This document shows, one piece after another, positions 58,810 through 64,000 of a stretch of 64,000 nt of DNA. The position numbers were made by a program, and so were the translations under genes. Location: NCBI RefSeq assembly GCF_002813375.1, contig NZ_PHUJ01000003.1:3038001-3102000 (forward strand). Reading direction: 5' to 3'. The notes under the pieces were generated by a model, which did not search any database, was not told where the DNA came from, and saw only the letters and a program-made list of their open reading frames with translations. The DNA is from Pseudonocardia alni (GTDB lineage: Bacteria; Actinomycetota; Actinomycetes; Mycobacteriales; Pseudonocardiaceae). Positions within the stretch are counted from its first letter, which is position 1. Every line of letters starts with the position of its first letter.

Positions 58810-59757
58810 TCAGCCGACGCGACCCCACTGGCCTGCGGGCTCGTCGGCCTCCATCTCGGCGACGGCCTGGACCATCGCCAGCAGCTCCGGGTCGAGTCCC
58901 GGTCCGAACTCCTCGGGCCGCTCGACGGCGATGTCCATCGGGACGCCGTCGGGCGCCTGCGCGGTCGACAGCGTCGTCCCGTCGTTCGACGGCGACGGGC
59001 CGCGGTAGAGCTTCCCGGCCTCGGAGAGCTGGTCGAGGCTGAACGTGTACTGCTTGCTCTGCAGACCCTGCTCCAGCAGCGTCGCCACCTCGGGGAACTT
59101 CTCGGCGTTCGTCTTCGGGATCGGCAGCAACGTGTTCCAGTTGACCCCGAGCGCCTCGAGCGCCTTGGCGTAGGCGTTCTCGTGGGCCTGGTCCCGCACG
59201 ATCAGGTACGCGATCGTCGAGCGCGCCGTCTTGTTCGCCGTCATCTCGTAGAGCCGGCACTTCTGCAGCCGGCCGGTCGACTCGAGCATGAGGTTGTAGA
59301 GCAGGTTGAGCGGCAGGTTGCCGCTGTCGTAGACGTACTTGCCCGTCCACGGGTCACCCTGCGCGTCGACCGGCAGTGCCCCCTGGGCCCCCACCAGGTA
59401 GTGGTGGATGTTGCCCTCGGTCAGGGCCGCGCTCAGCGGGGTCGCCCCGCCTGCACCGGGCGTGTCCATGTCGTCGGTCGCGCTGCCCTGGTAGCGGGGC
59501 GAGCCGTCGGTGAGCCGGGCGATCGTGGTGGCGATCAGCTCGACGTGCCCGATCTCCTCGGTGCCGACGCCGTAGAGCAGGTCACGGAAGGGTTTCCCGT
59601 CCGGACCGCGGAAGTTGAAGCTCTGGAACAGGTACTGCATCATCGTGCGCATCTCGCCGAACTGGCCGCCCAGCCCCTCCTGCAGCGCATTCGCCGCGGC
59701 GGGGTCGGGCTCGTCGGGGACGATCTCGTTCAACAGTCGCTGGACGTGCAGGAACAC
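58810..59757 (-). CDS. Manganese-containing catalase
   Basis: 315 residues of the di-manganese, ferritin-like catalase family. The N-terminus MFLHVQRLLNEIVPDEPDPAAANALQEGLGGQFGEMRTMMQYLFQSFNF includes ligand Glu residues. GVGTEEIGHVELIATTI carries the Glu/His metal pair and RDQAHENAYAKALEALGVNW the second Glu/His. It disproportionates hydrogen peroxide. Start GTG 59757. It is common in spore- or hypha-forming actinomycetes. The C-terminal ~80 residues include a Pro/Asp-rich tail typical of the family. Confidence 0.92.
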   Translation of the reverse strand: MFLHVQRLLNEIVPDEPDPAAANALQEGLGGQFGEMRTMMQYLFQSFNFRGPDGKPFRDLLYGVGTEEIGHVELIATTIARLTDGSPRYQGSATDDMDTPGAGGATPLSAALTEGNIHHYLVGAQGALPVDAQGDPWTGKYVYDSGNLPLNLLYNLMLESTGRLQKCRLYEMTANKTARSTIAYLIVRDQAHENAYAKALEALGVNWNTLLPIPKTNAEKFPEVATLLEQGLQSKQYTFSLDQLSEAGKLYRGPSPSNDGTTLSTAQAPDGVPMDIAVERPEEFGPGLDPELLAMVQAVAEMEADEPAGQWGRVG

Positions 59758-59961
59758 GGAATGACACCTCGCCGGGCTGTGGGGTGCGACCCCCTCGCGG
59801 GGTCGTGGACACGGCCTGCGGGGTTGAAGCCGTCAGGCCCCGCCTACCCGGGTCCGCCCGCTCCACACCCCGGCCACCCGCCACCCCGCGCGTCCCGGGG
59901 CCTCCGCGACCGACGACGGGTGCCGTGGCGCGGCTGCGCGACGGGGACCGTCGGCAGCCCG

Positions 59962-60891
59962 TCACCCCGTGTCGTCGTCCCGGCCGCCGGACCTGCGGTA
60001 GCCGACCTCCGCGGGCCCGTCGGTCCCGGCGGACCTGTGCCGCCCGAAGGTCCGGCTCAGGGACCGGTCGAGCCGCACCGGACGCACCACGACGCCGTCG
60101 AGGTAGGCGCGCCCGATCGCGCGCACCGCCGCCCGGACCGCGGGCCGCGGGCGGGGCAGACCGTGGGTCTCCCGCAAGTTCGCCGGGGCGAGGACCCCCA
60201 GGATCTCGCGCCCGTGGGGCCGGAGCGGGGCCGGCAGCACCCGGGCGGCGAAGTCGTCGGCCAGTGCGTCGGCGACGGCCCGGCCCGCCTCGCTCGGAGC
60301 GAACTCCCGGCGCTCGTAGTCGCGCGCCCAGGCCCGCATCTGCTCCCGCGAACCGGGGATGTCACGCAGCCGCTGGCGCTGCGCGACCGCCCGCCAGAAC
60401 CTCCAGTGGGCCTCGAGCTCGACCGGAGTGAAGGGACTCGCCCCCAGCTCCGTGGCGATGTCGGCCGGGTCGAGCGCCAGGGTGCTCAGCGTGTAGAGCG
60501 CGTCGTCGTCGCGGATCGGGAAGTGCGCGTGGATCTCGTTCATCCGCTCGATCCAGGCGATGCCCTCCGGCGAGTCCGGCCCGAGGTCGAGGAAGCGGCC
60601 GAAGAACAGGATGGTGTCGTCGTTGCGCAGCGCGGTGTCGCGCACGATGTCGCCCGTGCCGCGCCGCCACAGGATGCGGGCCATGGCCGGCACCGCGACC
60701 TGCTTCATGAACGCCACGGTGAACAGCCCGAGCACCAGCCGCCGGTCGCCGTGCAGGGTCTGCAGGCTGGACCGCGCGATCTCGGTGTGGTCGGTCGCCG
60801 GGTCCAGCCGCGCGATGCGCCGGCGCTCGACGCCACCGATCGTCCACCGCGACCCGGCCGGGGCCGACGGACTTCCGGACGCACTGCTCAT
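59962..60891 (-). CDS. MpaB/DUF2236-family oxygenase-like protein
   Basis: 309 residues, nearly all helical, of the MpaB/latex-clearing-protein group (DUF2236). Blocks seen are FMKQVAVPAMARILWRRGTGDIVRDTALRNDDT, ERMNEIHAHFPIRDDDALYTLSTLALDP, LEAHWRFWRAVAQRQRLRDIPGS and AVRAIGRAYLDG. Members bind heme and cleave isoprenoid chains oxidatively (rubber, mycophenolate side chain). ATG 60891 follows GGAGA. The gene is divergent from a tetR gene with strong palindromes between them, and a LinD-like gene lies 0.7 kb beyond. An isoprenoid substrate is inferred. Confidence 0.78.
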   Translation of the reverse strand: MSSASGSPSAPAGSRWTIGGVERRRIARLDPATDHTEIARSSLQTLHGDRRLVLGLFTVAFMKQVAVPAMARILWRRGTGDIVRDTALRNDDTILFFGRFLDLGPDSPEGIAWIERMNEIHAHFPIRDDDALYTLSTLALDPADIATELGASPFTPVELEAHWRFWRAVAQRQRLRDIPGSREQMRAWARDYERREFAPSEAGRAVADALADDFAARVLPAPLRPHGREILGVLAPANLRETHGLPRPRPAVRAAVRAIGRAYLDGVVVRPVRLDRSLSRTFGRHRSAGTDGPAEVGYRRSGGRDDDTG

Positions 60892-60911
60892 CGGACGGTC
60901 TCCGTTCCTGA

Positions 60912-60937
60912 AAGTTGACACTGCTTCGTGTCAACTT
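60912..60937. promoter_or_regulatory. TetR operator 1 (perfect 10-bp arms)
   Basis: AAGTTGACAC-TGCTTC-GTGTCAACTT. Perfect inverted repeat in the divergent mpaB-like/tetR region. The core GACAC-N6-GTGTC recurs at 60952 and in degenerate form at 63747. Confidence 0.75.
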
Positions 60938-60951
60938 CAACGATGCTTCCG

Positions 60952-60967
60952 GACACCGCTCCGTGTC
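60952..60967. promoter_or_regulatory. TetR operator 2
   Basis: GACAC-CGCTCC-GTGTC, centred 35 bp from operator 1 and 12 bases before the tetR ATG. Same spacing as operator 1. Confidence 0.65.
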
Positions 60968-60978
60968 AAGATGTGGTG

Positions 60979-61620
60979 ATGGCCCACAGCGTGACCCGAC
61001 CGCATCGTGGCGTCAGTGCCGCGGACCGGACGGCCGCGCGGCGGGGACGCCTGCTCGTCGCGGGCCGGGAACAGATCGCCGACGGCGGTATCGCCGGCGC
61101 GTCGATCGACGCCGTCTGCCGGCGGGCCGGGCTGACGAAGCGCTACTTCTACGAGAGCTTCGACGGTCTGGACGGCCTGCTGGTGGCACTGTTCGACGAG
61201 GCGGTCTCGGCACTCGGAGGCGCGCTGGGCGAGGCGCTGACCGTCGCACCGCCGGACTTCGAGCTGCGGGTGCGGACCGCCGTGCGCACGGTGCTCGACA
61301 CCCTGTCCGCCGACCGGGGCTGGTCCCGTCTGTGGGCCGAGGCGCAGGCCCACCCGGCCCTGCGGGCCCGGCGCCACGCCGCGCTCGACGGGTTCGTCGC
61401 CGCCCTGTCCGCCGAGCTGACGGCCCCCGGCACCAGGCGGCAGGATCCCGCGACGACTCTGCTGGTCCTGGTCGCCGGGGTCACCGAACTCGTCGAGCGA
61501 CGGCTGCAGGACGACCTGGACATCGGCGACGACGCGCTGGTCGACCAGCTCGTGCTGATCGGCGTGGCCGCGTGCGCCCCGCTGCGCCCCGGCGCCGCGG
61601 ACGGAGGTCAGACCGGGTAG
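60979..61620 (+). CDS. TetR-family regulator of the MpaB/LinD locus
   Basis: 213 residues. Helix-turn-helix SIDAVCRRAGLTKRYFYESFDGLDGLLVALF lies near residue 35-65. The ligand domain (FELRVRTAVRTVLDTLSADRGWSRLWAEAQAHPALRARR) follows. ATG 60979 is used; GTG 60973 and 60976 precede it in frame. Two perfect GACAC-N6-GTGTC palindromes lie directly upstream, and a related site controls the LinD/DUF5134 intergenic region, so it likely regulates all four transcripts. Its 3' end overlaps the convergent LinD-like gene by 13 bases. Confidence 0.88.
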   Translation: MAHSVTRPHRGVSAADRTAARRGRLLVAGREQIADGGIAGASIDAVCRRAGLTKRYFYESFDGLDGLLVALFDEAVSALGGALGEALTVAPPDFELRVRTAVRTVLDTLSADRGWSRLWAEAQAHPALRARRHAALDGFVAALSAELTAPGTRRQDPATTLLVLVAGVTELVERRLQDDLDIGDDALVDQLVLIGVAACAPLRPGAADGGQTG

Positions 61621-63557
61621 AGCCGCACCGCGAGACGGTCGCCGAGGTCGACCTCGACCAGGGCACGTCCGTCCCCGTCGGCGACGACCTCGTCCGTCCT
61701 CGCCCCGGTCACCCGGTGGACGGCACCGGGCACGAGACGATCGACGGCGAGCACCGTCCGCACCGGCCCCGCGCCCGGGCGCAGCACCAGGTCGAGCGCG
61801 CGGCCGTCGGTCACCGCGCGGGCCACCAGCACGTCCGGGTAGGCCACGTCGGCCAGCCGCGGGCCGGTGCGCCACGCCTGCGGGACTCCTCCGTGGCCCA
61901 GCAGGTCACGCAGCGCGTGCCGCCGCCCGAAACGGCCGAGGACGGCATAGAAGTTCACCATCGGCGACGCGCCGGCGTAGCGGCGGGCCCCGTCGCGCTC
62001 CTCCACCGTCTCCCGCTCCGCGAGCAGCGCGGCCGCGGCATCGGCCATCTCGTCGTCGCCGATCTCCCGAGCGGCCATCGTGATCGCGACCTGGGCGAAG
62101 GTGTCCCGGCCGAGCCGGTAGGAGCCGACGTCCACCCGGTTCGACGCCCGGGGCGGCAGGACGGGGCGACCGTCGCGCAGCGAGAGCTCGTTGCGACGCA
62201 GCTGCCACCACGCCCGCTGCGCCAGGTCGGGGAACGCGGGGTGCATCCAGTAGACGGTGTTGAGCTGCACCGCGGCACCGGTCCAGAAGTTCCACGACAG
62301 GCCGAGGTGCCGGGCCCGCACGCCGACGATGCGGCCGTCGGGACGCAGGAACTCGTGCTCGTAGGACCACCGGAGCCGCTCGCAGAGGTCCTCGACGTAG
62401 GTGCTCCCGTGCGCCCGGTCGTGGCCGAGCATCGCGTTGATGCCGAACGCGTTGCAGACGGTGTAGACCCAGTTCGGCTCGCAGGGGATCAGCGTGTAGT
62501 CCGAGCGGTCCATGCCGTCGTGGATCTGCCGCGCGACGGCGTGGTGGTCGTGCGGGTAGGCCTCCTCGGACGACCAGCGGAAGGTCAGCGCGCCCGGCTC
62601 GGCGTAGCGCCGGTCGTTCAGCAGTGCGTAGAAGCCCAGCATGGTGCCGTGCCAGCCGGTCAGCATGATGTTCTCGTCGGTGGCCAGCGGGTCCCGGCAG
62701 GTCGAGAGGTTGCCCCAGAGGTTCTCGGTCCGCCAGTAGCCCCACACGCGACGGTCGAGCATCTTCTCGATCGCGTTGCGCTGGGCCTCGGCCAGGTAGC
62801 CGGAGAAGGCGGGGGTCCGGGTGTACTGCGACATCCCGAGACCGGTCCCCAGCGAGGTGAGCTGGTAGCGCAAGGCGCCCTCGCGGTACTGCTCCAGGAC
62901 GATGAACCCGTCGAACCGGTCGAGCGGCTGCAGGGCGATGTCCAGCGCGTAGCGCAGGTGCGCCAGGTCCTCCGGGGAGCTCTCCGCCACCGGCGGGCCG
63001 GTGTCGAGGTCCGGCGGGCCGCTGATCACGAACGGTGTCGCGGCGAGCTCGGCGTTCAGTGCCGCCCGCCGCCGGTGCTGCACACGGTGCCGCGCGAGGT
63101 GGACGACGACCGCGAGGACCAGCAGGACGACCGGGATCGCGGGGACCACGGCGGCCGCCGCGCCCGGCCCGGTCCGCGGTGCGACCGTCAGCGCCGCGAC
63201 GACCGCCGCAGCCGTCCAGACCAGCGGCGGGAGCACGACCGGGCCCGCGTACCACCACAGGGCCAGCGACACGACGAACGTCACGAGCGCGACGGCCGCC
63301 GCCACGGACGACCCGTCGAGCAGGAAGCCCCCGCCCGGCAGGACCAGGCCGTGGCCGAACGCGGTGAGCGCCGGGCCGGCGCCGAGCCACCCGGGCAACG
63401 AGCCGGCGAGCCACACCACCGCGTAGACCGCCAGCGCCCGTCGCATCCGGCGCGCGGTCACCGGGCCGAACGCGGGCACGTCGGGCAGCAGGACGGTGAC
63501 CCCGCCGCCGTCCCCCCGGCTCGGCGCGGGACCGGCCGGGTGGGCCGTGGCGCTCAT
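61608..63557 (-). CDS. Membrane-anchored linalool dehydratase/isomerase-like protein
   Basis: 649 residues. The first ~165 hold four to five membrane helices; the rest is a LinD-like alpha/alpha barrel. Matching blocks are ALDIALQPLDRFDGF, GMSQYTRTPAFSGYLAEA, RVWGYWRTENLWGN, MLTGWHGTMLGFYALLNDRRY and CEPNWVYTVCNAF (~358-370). The two cysteines in the last block are nine residues apart, like the catalytic pair I recall for Castellaniella LDI. LDI interconverts linalool, geraniol and myrcene; here the substrate is unknown. ATG 63557 overlaps the stop of a 49-codon gene. Confidence 0.75.
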   Translation of the reverse strand: MSATAHPAGPAPSRGDGGGVTVLLPDVPAFGPVTARRMRRALAVYAVVWLAGSLPGWLGAGPALTAFGHGLVLPGGGFLLDGSSVAAAVALVTFVVSLALWWYAGPVVLPPLVWTAAAVVAALTVAPRTGPGAAAAVVPAIPVVLLVLAVVVHLARHRVQHRRRAALNAELAATPFVISGPPDLDTGPPVAESSPEDLAHLRYALDIALQPLDRFDGFIVLEQYREGALRYQLTSLGTGLGMSQYTRTPAFSGYLAEAQRNAIEKMLDRRVWGYWRTENLWGNLSTCRDPLATDENIMLTGWHGTMLGFYALLNDRRYAEPGALTFRWSSEEAYPHDHHAVARQIHDGMDRSDYTLIPCEPNWVYTVCNAFGINAMLGHDRAHGSTYVEDLCERLRWSYEHEFLRPDGRIVGVRARHLGLSWNFWTGAAVQLNTVYWMHPAFPDLAQRAWWQLRRNELSLRDGRPVLPPRASNRVDVGSYRLGRDTFAQVAITMAAREIGDDEMADAAAALLAERETVEERDGARRYAGASPMVNFYAVLGRFGRRHALRDLLGHGGVPQAWRTGPRLADVAYPDVLVARAVTDGRALDLVLRPGAGPVRTVLAVDRLVPGAVHRVTGARTDEVVADGDGRALVEVDLGDRLAVRLYPV

Positions 63558-63703
63558 CGGGTCATCCCGGCGACCGCTCCGGGCGCGGCACGCCGGGCGG
63601 GCGGCGCGAACGGGACGGGTGGCGGCGCCGCCGACGGACGCAGCCGGAACCACAGCTCACGTACGTGGGCGACCACCAGCGCCAGGGCGACACAACACGC
63701 CAT
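63554..63703 (-). CDS. Small 49-residue protein coupled to the LinD-like gene
   Basis: A short frame beginning at ATG 63703, five bases after a GAGGAGG ribosome site, and ending in TGA that overlaps the LinD-like ATG (CGATGA). It reads MACCVALALVVAHVRELWF, then an Arg/Pro/Ala-rich stretch. One hydrophobic segment is followed by a basic tail. It may be a tiny membrane protein or a leader that controls translation of the next gene. It is the first gene downstream of the shared operator at 63747. Confidence 0.65.
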   Translation of the reverse strand: MACCVALALVVAHVRELWFRLRPSAAPPPVPFAPPARRAAPGAVAGMTR

Positions 63704-63746
63704 CACGTCCTCCTCGACGTCGACCGGGTGACGGGGACAGCGTCAT

Positions 63747-63768
63747 GTTGATACGGCGCCGTGTCAAC
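63747..63768. promoter_or_regulatory. TetR operator 3 at the LinD/DUF5134 divergent promoter
   Basis: GTTGATAC-GGCGCC-GTGTCAAC, the same 8-N6-8 architecture as operators 1 and 2 with one mismatch. It ends one base before the ATG at 63770 and 44 bases from the small minus-strand gene. Confidence 0.7.
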
Positions 63769-63769
63769 T

Positions 63770-64000
63770 ATGCTCCGATCCGTGTCCGGGACGGGGTCGT
63801 TCGAGACGGTGCTCGTCGTGGCGCTGCTCGCGGCGTCGCTCGTCGGGGTCGCACGTCTGGGCGACGGCAGGCGGGTCGACTCGGTGTGGACGACCCGGGA
63901 GTCCGACGCCGCGCACGTGGTCATGAACCTGTCGATGGCCGCGATGCACGGACCGCTGTGGGGGCCGTCGACCCGGTCGTGGGTCCTGGCCGTCATGACG
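63770..64000 (+). CDS. DUF5134-like membrane protein, partial
   Basis: The first 77 codons are present; the rest is beyond the window. After a short polar start, TVLVVALLAASLVGVARL forms one helix. SDAAHVVMNLSMAAMHGPLWGPSTRSWVLAV matches the DUF5134 pattern (His-rich helix with MAAM), a multi-span actinobacterial membrane family of unknown role. The operator ends one base before the start, and no ribosome site is visible, so a leaderless transcript is likely. It should share regulation with the LinD-like operon. Confidence 0.65.
   Translation, partial: MLRSVSGTGSFETVLVVALLAASLVGVARLGDGRRVDSVWTTRESDAAHVVMNLSMAAMHGPLWGPSTRSWVLAVMT

Overview
The window is about 64 kb of very GC-rich DNA. It has dense coding on both strands, many GTG starts, 1-, 4- or 11-nt overlaps between neighbouring genes and few poly-T terminators. 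Gene content points to a filamentous or mycolate-related actinomycete: an Rpf-type cell-wall lytic protein, two small chaplin-like secreted proteins, an ECF41-type sigma factor, DUF1707 proteins, a MaoC/FabG4-like/FadA2-like beta-oxidation trio, an F420-type LLM oxidoreductase and an Asp23/AmaP cluster. A Pseudonocardiales-like genome is my best guess. That is inference, because no rRNA, tRNA or housekeeping marker is present.

Layout. 0-6.1 kb: fatty-acid module (MaoC hydratase, long FabG and thiolase on the minus strand; divergent TetR and acyl-CoA oxidase). 6.2-13.3 kb: small secreted peptide, Rrf2 regulator with an AhpD-like protein, YdeP-type molybdopterin oxidoreductase, Bcr/CflA-type exporter, ABC exporter behind a MerR-type promoter. 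13.3-19.8 kb: bifunctional nuclease, SDR, a frameshifted FAD oxidoreductase upstream of an ECF41 sigma factor, an odd 372-nt CTAG-rich gap, AraC regulator divergent from NmrA and DUF1772 genes. 19.9-22.7 kb: a lower-GC islet with a POT peptide transporter and a cysteine-rich, bacteriocin-like precursor carrying a thioredoxin-like N-terminus. 22.7-28.2 kb: Gfo/Idh oxidoreductase, VOC protein, type II dehydroquinase (aroQ), NarL-type two-component system with a 15-bp repeat tail, DUF1707 and membrane genes. 28.2-39.4 kb: ArsR/SRPBCC pair, DUF1992, NERD protein, PabB-PabC fusion, esterases (one broken by an 11-bp tandem duplication), MarR with twin operators, LLM oxidoreductase and acyl-CoA dehydrogenase.

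39.4-51.0 kb: Rpf-like protein, methyltransferases, PadR and membrane proteins, zinc alcohol dehydrogenase, ABM monooxygenase, L,D-transpeptidase, then a six-gene Asp23/DUF2273/DUF6286/AmaP envelope-stress cluster. 51-57.4 kb: membrane protein, aldo/keto reductase, ChrB-like protein, P-type cation ATPase, esterase, thioesterase. 57.4-59.8 kb: tandem chaplin-like genes and manganese catalase. 59.9-64 kb: a TetR-centred locus with an MpaB-type oxygenase, a membrane-anchored linalool dehydratase/isomerase-like protein preceded by a coupled 49-codon gene, and the start of a DUF5134 membrane protein.

The two most unusual systems are the cysteine-rich precursor islet near 22 kb and the MpaB/LinD/TetR locus at 60-64 kb. 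At the second locus, repeated GACAC-N6-GTGTC operators appear at both divergent promoters, which suggests one regulator controlling an isoprenoid-type oxidation/dehydration pathway. Two frameshifted genes have explanations visible in the sequence (a one-base deletion in a C run; an 11-bp tandem duplication) and are candidates for real decay, phase variation or sequencing error. All functional calls were made by reading motifs; no database search was run.
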